A stretch of 64,000 bases of DNA from Carnegiea gigantea (lineage: Eukaryota > Streptophyta > Magnoliopsida > Caryophyllales > Cactaceae), in assembly GCA_029747015.1 (NCBI GenBank), contig JAKOGI010000107.1, forward strand, positions 685,606 to 749,605. Reading direction: 5' to 3'. A program made the position numbers and the translations under genes. Numbering within the stretch: the first letter of the stretch is position 1; every line of letters begins with the position of its first letter. Below the pieces are notes generated by a model. It saw nothing but the letters and a program-made list of their open reading frames with translations. It searched no databases and had not been told where the DNA came from. Shown here piece by piece: positions 23,634 through 35,760 of this stretch.

Positions 23634-26600
23634 CATGGGCTGACCTTAAAAGATACTGGTTATTAGAATTAACTGATTTTGAAGAAAAGTATGCTGTGTG
23701 TCAAATTTTTTTGTCTTTGAAGTTATGTCCAATATTTGAACCGCATCCTCATGTTCTAAATTTTGAGGCTTGACAAGTCTTAACACCTGGATACGTATCT
23801 GTATAAGACGGTTGTGCTGAGTCCAGGTACCATGGTATATGGATATATACAATGCATGTGTGTGTGAATTTCTCCAGTGCCTCAGTATCTGTGGAATTTG
23901 TATGAGAGCCCCTTTCTTTAGTTATTGGTGCTTTCCTTTAATGTTAATACAAACTTGCTATTGGTGAAAGGAAAAGGAGAGAATTTTGTAGAAGTTCCAG
24001 TCAAGTGATCTATCTCTTCACTCTTCACCCATAGATCCTTATAATCAGTTAACTCGATGTTGATGTAGGTCAAGCAATACATTGATGTGTACTCAGCTTC
24101 ATCCGTCATTGGATTCTCCTCTGAGGACTTGTCGGATGTGGCAGACATCTACTCCGAGGCAGAAAACAGCTGGTTGCATGTTGTAAAAGATTCATTGTCG
24201 TGCACAGATGAAAGCTGTGCTTCATTACCTGCACTGAGGAAGCAGATTGGCATATATCTACAATTTATAGAAAGTGTTATTGGGCTTGCACGCTCAAAGT
24301 GGACTGTATTTGATCTAAAGCTCATGGTTATTGGCTTAAGCGTTATATTTCTCTCTCTTCTTGTACAGTTATTTGCTATTGGGAGAGCAAATAAGTTTTT
24401 TGGGTCGTCAGTCTCTGCTAGAAGTATAAAGCCATCAGTTGGGTTAATTTTCGCAATCTTCGTGATTTTGGTCCGGGCTAGCAGTTTCCTTTCAAATAGT
24501 TTTATAAGTAAGCTTCTATTTTGTAATACGGTGGTTTCATGGATGCACATCATCTTCCATTACTGACTCAGTATGATGGCTGTTTCATTGTGTGACATTC
24601 AGTGGAGGAAGGAAAAGTTGCTATATTTTTCTTAGGGACAGCTGCAATCCTTGTTTTGCGGTATACTGTCATGAAGGCAAAGATGTTATCAGAAGTATGT
24701 TAGTATTTTTGTTATCGTTTCTTGCTATTCTTCTCCTTTACATTTAATATCAAACTATACAGTAGATTTTTATTTTTATTTTTTAGTTTTAACTGACCCC
24801 CCTAGTGAGACTATATTATTTTTGATTTATTGTTAGTGATTACTGGTGTTTCCTCCTACTGCTAACAAATTTGCTCTTTACCTTTTTTCCCCATATTGCA
24901 GGCAACCTCGTTAGTAATTTTGGTCTGTGCATTGAGATTTGTTATGGAATTTGGGCTATCAAAGGAGGTGGCTAATTCCTTGAATCTGGCATCAATGCTC
25001 GGGATTCCTCAGGATCATCCATTTTGGGTAGCCTTGTCCTTCATTTTTCCCATGCTAGCTCTGTTTTCATTGGCCTACATGTTGTACAGGAGCATTTCTG
25101 GAAGCCCTTGGCCAAGTGTCGAAAAATATGTTATTCTGGGGACCATTTTGTGCTATGTGCTCATATCGGTGCATTGGGTCCTGGAAAGTGAATTTAGTTT
25201 TTCTCGTGCATTCCACTATGTAGGAAGAATCTTCATACCTCGGATGATATATGCCATTGGGATTGCCCAATTGGTGTTATTGGGAATTGGTCAATTGGTA
25301 CATGGAAAGAGGACTTCCCATTACCAAAAGGTCCTTACTATTAGGACGGTTGCCATGATCTCTGTGTGGAGCTCTACTATCATACTACTACTGGGAAAAC
25401 AAGGATCCTTTGTTGCTTTAGCAAGTATTGGTGCAGGTACCTCTGTTATATCCTTTGTAGCCTCAAGCAAAATTCAAATCTACATCATGTTACAACTGAT
25501 TTTGCATTCATACTCTAGTTTTCTGATAGAATGAATATCTTGTGTGCTGTGCTTCCTTACTTGCAGCATGGTGCATTACAAGGTCAGAGAACCTTGACCA
25601 AGCTGCTGATGGTGGCACCACAACCTCGTTGACCTTTTATCCTCTTCCTGTAACTCAGTGGAGCCTTCTAGCCGTTGCTCTGTTCTTCTGCACTGGCCAC
25701 TGGTAGGGATCAACTTTTAGGATTGAGACGTTGGCTTCTAGGAATATGCCCTAGTTGTATAGAAGCCTTGTTCTTCTAGACAGGTTCTTTTTCTTTTGAG
25801 GCATTTGTTTTTATTTTTCATTCTGTTTTCATTTTGTCTTCCTTTTTAGGTGTGCTTTTGATGGTCTGCGATATGGTGCCGCATTTGTGGGGTGGGTGTC
25901 CTTTCTCTTCCAGTTGTTACGTTCTGTTGGATGTCATGGAAATTAAATGTTACAGCAGTCATGGCATGCATCTGATTGAGAACTCAATGGGTTTGATCTA
26001 GTTATTCATATTATGCTGCCTCCTTGAAGGCTCTGACTTTAAGCTTTTGCAGTGCTGTGTATGCATCCTCATGAGGCTTATATTCACTAGCTCTTAAACT
26101 GCAATCTGTCTTTACATAGCTAGTCATGTCTTATGTTGGTTTGAGGATGTACTGACCCTAAAAATTGCTTTGTCATGATTGTCGGCTGCAGATTTGATGA
26201 GTTCATGCTTATCCGACAAGCAATTCTTTTAACTATTGATACCTTTGGTTGCTCTCACTTGCTGCCCATTTTTGGCCTCCCACTTCTAGTTTCTCAAAGA
26301 CAATTGAATGGTCAGCCAAAGCATAGTAAGCTCCATATTGCTGCCCAACTATGTCAGGTAAACTGAAACCTATGCAAATGCCCTGTTCTGTAAGTTGGCG
26401 ATCTCATGAAGCCAGTTATCAGGACTTTGCTCATTTGTTGCCTCTTAATTCCTTCTGTCACATCCTCAGGTCTTTTTGATGTATGGATTTATCACGACGA
26501 CTGCACTGGCTTTCACAGCTATGTGTGTTACGGTACATAGGCGGCATTTGATGGTAATGACATCCTCTTTCTCAAGAATCTGATTGGGGATGTTTGTGAT

Positions 26601-27314
26601 TTTTTTTTTGGGGGGGAGGGGGGGGATGGTCTTATGCAAAATTTCTTGTTTGATTTATGGACGTCTGGCAAATTAGAAATGTTCCTCAGAAAGAGATGGA
26701 GGCTCCTCTTCTTTCCTTTACTGCTTGTACTCATTTTGGGGGTATTGAAATTTCCATGTTCACAGGTCATAAACACAGTAGGTCTGATGCTTGATCATCG
26801 ACGCTCCCACTCGTTTAATTGCATTGTTCTAACCTTTTGCCTTCCGTTACGTCCAAAAAAAAAAAGAAGGAAAGAAAAAGTTAGTGTAAAATTCTTCTTG
26901 ATCCCTTCGAGAGGTGAAAGTTTGTCTTTCTTCCTTCCACAGAAATTGTCATTTTGAGTGGATTGAGGGTGGCAAAAATTGTTTTTAAAGAGAATAATTT
27001 TTCCATCTTGTTACCGACCACCAATAATTTCTGTCATAATCTCTTTTTTTTAAGCGAAAAGGTGTTACAACGAGGATAATATTATTTTCTTTGAAATCAT
27101 TGGTTCCTATCAGGCTTACCGTTCATGTACTCATATTTTGGTGGTAGAACTAACGACTACCCATCTCGGTGGCTTGTAGGTATGGGGTTTGTTTGCCCCA
27201 AAGTATGTGTTTGAAGTGTTTGGTCTGATCCTCACTGACGTTCTTATTTGTCTTGCTGCACTTTACTACATTGATCCCCTGGAAGAGTACTCGAAGCAGA
27301 ACAGAGATTCTTGA
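4643..27314 (+). CDS. PIGO: GPI ethanolamine phosphate transferase 3 (PIG-O family), 20 exons
   Basis: Joined exons: 4643-4938, 5069-5103, 11544-11665, 13913-14002, 14185-14304, 14410-14493, 16866-16943, 17992-18117, 18207-18296, 20298-20333, 20468-20523, 21604-21769, 24069-24507, 24603-24694, 24902-25436, 25567-25702, 25850-25891, 26192-26357, 26470-26553, 27180-27314. They give 2928 nt and 975 aa with GT-AG introns and consistent phase. The family adds ethanolamine phosphate to the third mannose of GPI anchors at the ER membrane. Visible features: an N-terminal membrane segment (about residues 18-40); a lumenal alkaline-phosphatase-like domain with FDALRFDFVAP (Asp about 96), [10 protein letters not shown] (about 142-151) carrying the nucleophile Thr region, HFLGVDHAGH (Asp 250) and [14 protein letters not shown] (Asp 301); then many hydrophobic segments from about residue 480 to the end. 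The usual GDHG is GDHA here. The frame is intact, so the gene is probably functional. Confidence 0.93.
7362..7448 (+). repeat. 29-bp tandem triplication inside the LINE RT
   Basis: Three consecutive 29-bp units start CTAAGTGT(A/G)C at 7362, 7391 and 7420. They lie just before the degenerate RT active-site box. A 29-bp unit shifts the frame, so this arose after or with loss of function. Confidence 0.9.
8547..8946 (-). repeat. 3' LTR of the intron-2 LTR element
   Basis: Starts TGATAGAGATTGGG and ends CATCCGCATCA; it pairs with 9967-10366. By element orientation it is the 3' LTR. Confidence 0.9.
9967..10366 (-). repeat. 5' LTR of the intron-2 LTR element
   Basis: Same ends and same 400-bp length as the copy at 8547-8946. 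It lies next to the primer-site-like sequence. Confidence 0.9.
11750..11924. mobile_element. 175-bp MITE, copy 1
   Basis: Terminal inverted repeats GATTCAAAATGTGG and CCGCATTTTGAATC. The interior is rich in CCGAAACCG and CGCGACC. It lies in PIG-O intron 3. A second copy of identical length is at 13571. Confidence 0.85.
11962..12518. mobile_element. hAT-like non-autonomous element (557 bp)
   Basis: Ends TAGGGTTGTAATTGAG and, on the other strand, TAGGGCTATAACCCAATTGAG. The flanking 8-mers ATACTGAC (11954-11961) and CTGCTGAC (12519-12526) match at 6 of 8 positions, consistent with an old 8-bp duplication. The interior is rich in GAGCTGAG/CTCAGCTC. No transposase. Confidence 0.75.
13571..13745. 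mobile_element. 175-bp MITE, copy 2
   Basis: Same ends, length and orientation as the copy at 11750, in the same intron, with scattered substitutions. The right terminal repeat has decayed to CCACCTTTTGAATC. Confidence 0.85.
14640..16490 (+). pseudogene. 3' part of an L1-type LINE in PIG-O intron 6
   Basis: The best-preserved piece (15829-16200) reads as the zinc-binding RT tail: [33 protein letters not shown], then [18 protein letters not shown]. It is followed by [15 protein letters not shown] at about 16275. This order is typical of LINE 3' ends. Stops interrupt it, and a T-rich run (about 16489-16502) follows. Upstream, 14640-15800 shows no clear domain and is assigned to the LINE only by proximity. 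Confidence 0.7.
19333..20057. mobile_element. hAT-like non-autonomous element in intron 9
   Basis: Left end TAGGGGTGTATTCGGGCC. The right end reads TAAGAGGTGCAGATGAGC on the other strand. The outer parts are rich in GAGCTCG/CGAGCTC. Flanking ACAACAAT and AACACAAT match at 6 of 8 positions, a weak 8-bp duplication. No transposase seen. Confidence 0.55.
22225..22362. repeat. 69-bp tandem duplication in intron 12
   Basis: Units 22225-22293 and 22294-22362, both starting ATTAGACAT(G/A)GCAAGG, differ at only a few positions. The surrounding 21880-22650 shows no recognisable domain. Confidence 0.9.
22866..22964. repeat. GTGCATGC / ATATAT compound microsatellite
   Basis: Alternating purine-pyrimidine DNA: GCGTGCATGCGCGTG, ACACACA, then (AT)n. 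It lies in PIG-O intron 12. Confidence 0.8.
23193..23259. repeat. G-run, GCGCGTGCGCGCG and (AG)n cluster
   Basis: Poly-G, then alternating CG/TG, then an AG run, within 70 bp of PIG-O intron 12. Confidence 0.8.
23540..23630. repeat. (TA)n microsatellite
   Basis: TA runs with one short interruption; the longest is 23582-23630. In PIG-O intron 12. Confidence 0.95.
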
Positions 27315-28719
27315 AAATTTACCATATTGATCCTTCAATAGCGACTTTCTTAAGCTAACTGTTCCTGTTAACATTGATTATTTTCTGTTCTTTTAGGGGC
27401 TAATTTGCTATTCTAGTAGGGTGACCACATTTTTTGGTCTAGACTTGATGTGTTCTTCTTTTTTAACTTTTTTATTTTAGTGTTGTCGATGTAGTTGAGT
27501 GCAATTATACAACTATCCAAGAAAACGATTTTGGTCCTACCACCATCACTACTGTTGTACTTAGTATTATTAATTGTGATTTGTGGCCTGCCACCCGACC
27601 GGCTGGGTTGCTATTTCTTTGGCATTTCTTACTTGGATTGAAGACTATGAATATTACTCGCCTTGTTCATGATACTTCATATCTTTTGCGTTCATTTTCG
27701 AGTGAGAATCTGACAGATGTATATCAAATCTAAGTGATGAAAATCATCAACATAAATGGTCTGTATTTTTGCAACCAAAAAGGAAAAAAATACTTAAATT
27801 CGTCTCTGTATCAAGACATATTGATTATTTGATTCTATTCTGTGTCATAAATTTGCACAGATGTGTCACAAACATCTCCATCGTATAAGATGAAAACAAA
27901 CAGGCCATAAGTATCAAAATTGTATTTGGAAATAAACAAACAGATCATAAATATCAAATTTATATTCGGAAATACATGCTCTCAGAACATCGGCATACAA
28001 ACCCTAAATTAATAAATGAAATGACTATTTGTCAAAATTGTCGATGATCGAATGGTATACACTCACCACAAAACATCCCCTCAGCACTAGGCTGCTGCTA
28101 AACGGTAGTCTTTAGTTAAAAGATACGAGCAAATCAAATCCTCAAGAAGATTCAAATATGATAAGAAAGTGCAGATTCAAAACAAAAATAAATCGATGTT
28201 CTATAAATTGGAAGACTCATAAAGTTGGCACAAATCCTTCAATGCAAGTCTTGGTGTGATTCAATTGCAGACCCTGCTGAATTTTTAAAAGTACATATAA
28301 AAGTCATAATGATTTTATTAAGAAAATGCCAAACAGCACTTACAATGAAATCTTACATGAATACCTGTAAATCAAAAACATAAGGATAAAAATTCAACCT
28401 TCAAATAATTAAACAACAAATTGACATTCGGCTTCAAAATTACTCCAATCTTGTCACTGGTCATGAATAATCTTCAATGACATGGCATCTACACTATTAG
28501 TGAAGGAGAACGACATCACACTCCGTGCGAGTGATTTCTTTCACCTATTTCTACCCCTTTGACAGCACATTTAATCAATATAAAACAATTTGATTTCTCC
28601 TCCAGCCCCAATTTGGAGGAAGCCCTATTCAAGGCAAACAAACTGTCATATTTTTCTTGCTTTCTAGAGTTTCGTATACAGTTTTTTGTTTTTTGACATA
28701 AAAAAATAGGTGTTGGGTT
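27315..28719. other. convergent intergenic region
   Basis: 1.4 kb between the stop codons of PIG-O (+) and the pectin acetylesterase (-); it must hold both 3' UTRs. A minus-strand AATAAAA at 28313-28319 could serve the esterase about 400 nt past its stop. No exon or repeat is clear. Confidence 0.6.
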
Positions 28720-31700
28720 TTAAAGATGAGAGAAAACCAGATTGTGGCAAGTTCTATCACAAGGGTAAGGGCAATCAATAATCTTGGTGTTAACTCGATC
28801 GAAATACCAGTTCCCAACTGACTCTGCAATCCCCTGCATATTCATCAAGACAATAGGGTAAATATCTGTGACACAACTTTAAGAAAAGATAAAATCTTTT
28901 CTGAAGCATTTTTTCTTTTATTTTTCTTTTCATCGCTTTTCTAAAACTGTTCGCTTTATTTTTCTTTTCATTGCTTTTCTAACATTGTTCGCTTTTTCAA
29001 ATGGGGTGGATCATAGCTGGCATATATTGGGAGAGATTGTTACATACTTCTGGTAGCCTGCACCAACATGCTCATGACTTGAGCACCTAAGCTGATCACA
29101 GGCTTGAAATCGAAGCAGTTAGGGCGAAGCCACACTTGAAAATTGGGGGTCCAAATCTAGAAAAGAGTACCATTTGCCAGACCTAGTGCTCAAGGGATGG
29201 GAGTATCTAATAATTTAACCAGTTGGACAGAAAATGAAACACCCATGTACCCTCGTTCAGGAGTCTAGTGAGAGGAGGGAAGAGTAATAGTAAATAAGAG
29301 TAAGGATTAGCCATTCACTTTACATGACAAATTAGAGGATATGAGTATCGAGAGGGGCAGCTGAGTGAGCATTACTCTCCGACCTCACTCCTAACTCCTA
29401 AAGAGCTTTAGGAAAAATCTGTCATACATCGGCGAGTATGCTGCTATGAACAGGTGTAAAGTGGAGTACACAGGCAAGGCTCAAATTCATGGTCCCTCGT
29501 GCCACAGGTAAGCTCCCTATGCTGAGGTTTTTCTTCTAGAGTGTGCCCCTTCATCTCATTTCTTATATCCAATTGTCCATAGATTCACAATTGCCATCCC
29601 CCTTCCCCCAAAAAAGAGAAGAAAAACAGAAAGAAAGGTTCAAAGCTGTAGTTTCTCATACTAGCCTTAGCGATTAGGAGTATTATATAGGTGTCATAGG
29701 ACATACCTTATTTCCAATATGAGGGGATCCAGGAGCAAACCATGTATCCTGTCTTTCAATCTGGCAGTGCGCAAAGCACGAATTGATAAAATACCCATTT
29801 TTTCTATACCTTCCGAAGACATTGACGACTCTCAACATCTGTCTTCTGAAACCTGTTTCACAGAATCAGTTTTCATAATTCAGTTTAATGCAAGCTTATA
29901 AAACCACCAACCAACATGGTGAGAAAGAGAGAGAGCATGAAGGAAGCAGAAGGAGCAGTGTCACACCTTGCAAGAATTGGATCTGGGTTGCACTGCAATG
30001 TGCATTATTTAATTTGCATCCATACCAGTGTCCATGGGGATCAGCTGTAGCAGGTGCTAAACTTGCCTGAAGCTGAGTGAAGCAAAAAAAAAAAAACAAA
30101 AAAAACAAAAAACAAAACAAAAAAGAAAAGAAAAAGATACTTGGTAAGTCATTGTGCTCCCAATAACATTAAACACAAAGCTAGGAATGGTTGATAACCA
30201 GCCATTCAGCATGCAGCTCTGTCTACAACACCACCACCACCACCTCCCAGTGTGGGTCCCGCTTTCGCGGGGTCTAGGGAGATCCAACTGTAGGCAACCT
30301 TACCTCTACCGGCATTCCTACCCGTAGAGAGGCTGCTGTCTGCAATACCCTGGACAAGACCTGGCAAACTAACTATGCCTGATTACCCAACCCTGATGAT
30401 CAAAAACTACATTCAACATCGACCCCTAAGCAACCTGATTTAGAAGCAGACTTGATGGACTCAAACTGACCACAAAGATCCAAAAAATGCCTGATGAATT
30501 GACTCCATCCTTCTCCTCTCCCTCTCTGACCACCATCCAACGTGGGTTTTTGGAGGGTGACGATCTGGGTTTATTTGGTTTCTATCGGAGGTTGCATTTT
30601 CTTGAGAAGCTTATTGGGCAAACCATCAGCTAACTTGAGACCATGATGGCCTAATCTGAATGAATTAGACTTAAATGTTCCATCAATGAGTTCTAACCTA
30701 ATTCAAAAGGAATCTCACCAGCACATCTCCTTTACCACATCTACGTTCCTGGTTTTGATCAAATTTGACCTTGTTGCATAATCAGTTGAGTTGTGCTGGG
30801 AAAGCTTCAACAAATGGTTAAGGTTGGGTGCGTTGGTGATAGCAGTCCTAGGTGGTTCTGGTAGTAACCTTTTAGTTAAGTTCTGGACACATGTAATACC
30901 TTTCATGAGTAGTTTGAGTTTTATGCATCGAATAAAAGGATTGCAGAGAGTTAGTTGCTACTGGCATTTGACACTGAAAATGGTATTTTAATTTGATTCA
31001 GATTCAAGAAAAAAGCTGATGTGATTCACCTGCCAGGAATCATAGGCTGCATTGACAAGAAAAAGTGGAGTCTGGACACTTGATATTATACGCTGAGGGA
31101 AGAAACACTATGAAACAAAACACAGATAATAGGAAGGTTAGTGAAGGTGAGTCGATAACTTTATCCATCAACATATGCTATATGTTTCCATAGCGAGAGC
31201 CCTTACCAAAATTGGATTAAAACGGCTAGTACAACTCCGAGGAAGGTGTGGTGCCACACCCTGCAAATTTGTGTGAACACATACTTGAATATCGAGATAT
31301 GATCTACATGCAGGGAAACTAAAAAGGGTAGGGGCTGTTAAAGAAAGAAGTCACTATCATTGGGCTTGGTAAATGCCCTGAGAATTTCCTCATTCTGTTC
31401 AAAGGGAATGGAGCACAAGTTGAATCCAGAAATAGTTTTGAAGCCTTTTTGCCAATTGAAAAGAACTATGAACGAAGGTTGTGAAGCTCATTGTAAAATA
31501 AAAGAAGGCAACGTATGCACATAACGCAGTTTCTTTGTGATGAGGAAGACATTCCAAACTTGCACATTAACTACATACCGGAGCCAGAGGTTGTGGAATG
31601 ATACCTGCAAGTGCACGAGACTCCCAAATAATCTTCTCATAGTGCGATGACCAGCCACATCAACTCTGCAAGACCAAATACAGCACTACTTTATATGTAT

Positions 31701-34700
31701 ACTGTTAATTTGTAATCATCCTTTGCCAATTAATCTTCTACTTCAATTATGTATACTGTCACGCAAAAACCCATTTGATTTCCCCCATCGTAATTTGGGG
31801 CTAATACTCGACAAGAAATATGTCCTATCAAATAAGAATAGCCATACAGATTAACCAAATAAGACAGGGAGTCCCAACTGTAATAAGGAGGACCACTTTG
31901 CAAAAGCTATGCCTCTGCCCAATCATCTCTTTTACAGCAAAGTAGTTGTCCCTTTTTACGGTTGTAATTACATATAAACTTACTGTAAATTATTTTAATA
32001 TCTATATTAACCACTAAAGAAGTGGTCTAATAGAATTAACCCCACAAGGTTCAAATCCGACTAGAGGGATGGAACTTGCTCTTAACTGCTCCCACGCCTT
32101 CCCCCATTAGGATGCTCCATATGATTTGTTGCCATAGCGCCCCCCCCTTAAAAAAAAAAAAAAATCTTTTAACTGATGCTATAAAAAAATCTTAGAATTA
32201 GCACATAACAAAAATTGGTTCCTTATAAATGTCTAGAGGAGATAAGATCATCAATAACGAGAATACTATGTTAAAGCGAATATGATTGATGTACATGATT
32301 TGTGATAGGTATGAGCTTACGAATCAAGAAATAACCCAGCATCACTTAAGCACTTGACTCTGGTATTCCAGGGGAATAATGCCTGGAACTTATCACAATG
32401 CAGTATTGTAGCTAGTCCCCCAGCCGAGCATCCAGAAAGAAGAGCCTGCATCATTCACCATTTACAAACTTGGAGATGCCCAGACATGCATAGGCAAGAC
32501 ACTGAAATAAAAGGTAGTACCTGATTAGCATGGCGCATCCCTTGTGACATCAGCTCTTCCATAGCAGCTAACCATATACGTTGTCCTCTAAAATATAAAT
32601 TTGCTTCCTATGAGTTCAAGGAAAAACATTTGAAATCTTAGGATCATACCTTGATAACAGTTATCTACACATCTACAAGGAGTAAATTTCCTATAAGTAG
32701 GAGCATCATCTCGTAACTATGAAGTGAGAGTTTCATTTCCTATCAGCTGTGGTACCCCCTATGAAACACAGATACCCCACCCTCCAAGGGAAAACAAAAA
32801 GAAAACAAAAAGGGGAGCTAAGTGTATTGTCACAAATGAAACAGCAAGGCGAAATGCTTGAATCCAACCCCTATTCTTTCCAATGAGGATAACCTTATGC
32901 AGTGTGTTTCACTGGTAATGACATGGCAAAATATGTTGACGTAGAGAAGATAGGTGTCCTTGCAAAGAACTTAAAACGAAGTGGCAACAGCTCAAATGCA
33001 TAGACGCATATCTAAGTATTGTGTAACATTAATAATTGAAGCAAAATGAACGGTTCAAGAAACAAAACAAGAATTCATATTAGTGGCAACATTCTCAGTA
33101 ATGCAGGTATCAATAAACGGTGATCAATTTGCATTAGTTTCTTTTCTCCTTTCTGTACTTTTTTTTTCACCAACAAAATCCGTATCTTGTATGGCATTAT
33201 ATGGTGGTTTTTATTTGATCAAATTTTCTTAAAAAAATTATATGGTTGTTTTTCTACCAATAGTTAGCCGCACCTCATTTTGACTGTCACCACTAAAGGA
33301 GGCACCATCACAGTACCGAATTTTCACTCTGTTCCAGTTGTAAAAATCTGAAAAGGAAAAAAAGAAATATGATTAACCCATTGTTGAAAATATGTCCACT
33401 GCTGAATCCAAATTAAGGGGGTAAAAAAAAGCATAAAGAAAGAACCCAAGGAAGTGAACGCAATGGTGTTAATAAAACATATACCAGGATTTTCTGAAGC
33501 CTTGTTGCTAAGTATTCCTGTAAATGGTATGAACTTCTCCATGTATCTTGAGGAGCCATGACGTGTTGTCTTCCTATATGCACAATTTCTTATTGTGTCA
33601 CACCAACCTCCCCCCTGTTATAATCTCAAGTGACAAAGTCAGAAATCGTAGCCAACAAGGGGGAACTGAATCCACTGGTAGAGCATGCCAGCCGAAAAGG
33701 GGATCAAACCGGCAACATCTCATCTCATTCTGAAGAGTCAGGTTTTCACCCACCTCTAATTGAACAAGCCAACTGTTTGCTCCTGATCCGTATCCTCGGT
33801 GGAGATGGTAACCCGGCCATGATCCATCCAAGCAGACTACAGGCAAATGCCGATAAGGTGCACAACAAATTTTAATATACAACATGTCCAACAACAGAGA
33901 AGCTCTTCGTTATTTACAAGCTGAACTCTTAGTAGGTGGACATTTACTAGACAAATATAGAACAGGGTTACATAATTTTTGTAAATTCCAAAACAAAAAG
34001 GAAAACAAAGGAAAACTAACCGCATTTCTAGCTACCAAGCAAAGCCATTACCAGGTTTCCTATCTAGGTAGTTTTTGCCGCCTCTTTCTTTGTTTTTGGT
34101 TTGTTTTTTTCTCAGTTGGGCGGAGGGAGCGGCTGGTCAATAGTAGGCAGACTTACCCATATGATAAAAGTGTAAAGAGGCTATTTTTGATGGACCATAT
34201 ATTTACGGGTATTGAGCCCATTGACTGCCTGCTAGCACTTCACAAATCACAGGACGTAGACATTTGATGGGACATTTGCTTAGACCTGGTGAAACAGGTT
34301 CTCACCCAATCATTTGTACCAAAAGATCTGAAACAATCTAACCCAAAACTCGACACAGGAAAACCAATCTGAATTGAACCAATTAAACCCAGCCGAGGCT
34401 GAAAATTTTCTAACCATTATTGCTTCTCTTTCAAAGTCAAGTGTGTTGGACAAGTCAATAGTAGATCCAGACTTGACTGAGTCCAATATATATCCAAATC
34501 AGATCTAGCCAAAACTTAATCAACCTCACTTAATCCACGTCAAACTTGAACCAAATGACCATTTGGTCTAGTTTTTCTTTAGAACCACGAATACGCAGAA
34601 AAGAACCGCCCAATGATTGCTTTTCAATTGTTTATATAGTGGACATACAGTACTTGAAAAGAATTTCTTCTATAAGATTCCACGGCATCAAAAAAACCCC

Positions 34701-35506
34701 AAAAAAACACAGGAATGTTTATACATTCCCCATGACCGTGATTCACAGGATTAATGTCTAGGTCACTGGTTAGTTGGCCTAGGGTGCCATGCCCATGGGT
34801 ACCTAAGAGGCTAGAATGCCCCTGCCGCACATGACATTACCAACCCCTTCCCCCCCCCCCTCCCCGGCCCACCCCCCAACAACCAAAAAATAAAAAAAAG
34901 AGAAAATTTAAGTGAATGTGAATCCAACAAAGCCTTACAGAAACCTAGGAACAGATTTTCAGGGATTAGTGTCACCTAGATTGAGCATGCATCTGTACTC
35001 CCAGAGAGAACCACATCCTAGCTAGATAGCTACATGCAAGTAACATGTATATGACATCAATACAATAAGCAAAATCAGCTATACGTGTGTGAAAACCCCA
35101 GCCTTACAATCACAATGCAGAAACAAAACAGAGTTAAATGACAACGATGATCAACTCTCTAAAGCAACACCATTGATGACGAATGCATCCGACCCAAATA
35201 TCATAAAGAACGGGGCGAAAAAAAAAAAAAAAGAAATCAGAAAGAGAGCAAATAATGTGTTCATAACAAGCAATGAGATTGAGTAGAGTGAAGTATACCA
35301 GCCCCTTTAGCAGCAGCCTCAGGAATGAGAGTGAGACCCACCATCAAGGGACGATTGATCCACCCATATTTTTCTTCTTCATACACTTCTGTCACATTCA
35401 GTCCCTCAAAACCGTCTACATTCTCATGGAACATTGACAGCATAACAACAACCAAAACCCATGAAAGATTCATGGGCAGTAGCCAATATCTTGCCTTGGT
35501 GGGCAT
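28720..35506 (-). CDS. PAE: pectin acetylesterase (CE13 family), 12 exons
   Basis: Exons in transcription order: 35506-35299, 33836-33754, 33614-33485, 33347-33274, 32607-32521, 32445-32321, 31665-31605, 31260-31207, 31107-31030, 30072-29967, 29852-29707, 28833-28720. They give 1266 nt and 421 aa with consistent phases. The family removes acetyl groups from pectin in the cell wall. Visible: a signal-peptide-like hydrophobic start (residues about 10-32), [50 protein letters not shown] with the nucleophile Ser about 201, [11 protein letters not shown] with Asp about 297, and SCFAHCQ with His about 364. The tail is rich in Cys ([15 protein letters not shown]). All three catalytic residues and the length agree with the plant family. 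The exon-1 extension (about residues 33-66) is less conserved in family terms. Confidence 0.93.
30229..30335 (-). mobile_element. SINE 3' portion in a pectin acetylesterase intron
   Basis: On the minus strand the 107 bp contains GGTAAGGTTGCCTACAG, then GACCCCGCGAAAGCGGGACC and CACTGGG, ending in a (GGT)n tail. This is the layout of widespread plant tRNA-derived SINE 3' ends. It is flanked by CTGTCTACAA (30219-30228) and CTGTCTGCAA (30336-30345), a 10-bp target duplication with one mismatch. It lies in intron 9 of the gene. Confidence 0.75.
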
Positions 35507-35760
35507 TTTTAGTGTCAGACGGAACTGAATTGTAGATCACCAAGTGTTCGATAAAATGCCCCTTTGAGTTCACTTTGTAGACAGTACATCTAACAGTCTT
35601 AAAAGTGATTAAAATGGGAGTGGGTTGCCCAAAATGTAGGAAGACAGAGAGAGCGGCCGGAGAGAGAGTGAGAAAGAGAGAGAGACAGAGAGGTAATGGG
35701 GATGGAATGGGCCACCAAGAAGAAGACAGAGAGGTGAGAGAAATGTGACAGGAGATGCTA
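35507..35760 (-). promoter_or_regulatory. probable 5' leader and proximal promoter of the pectin acetylesterase
   Basis: Upstream of the start codon (35506, minus strand) is a purine-rich + strand run at about 35644-35740, which is CT-rich on the gene strand. This is common for plant 5' UTRs and core promoters. No exact transcription start can be read. Confidence 0.4.

Noticed and set aside
30141..30222. A possible esterase exon ([10 protein letters not shown]...) whose splice acceptor seemed duplicated by the SINE, with loss of the catalytic Asp.
   Set aside because: The true exon with CFFPQ and AAYDSWQ is at 31107-31030 and joins in phase to 30072-29967, so this stretch and the SINE are intronic.
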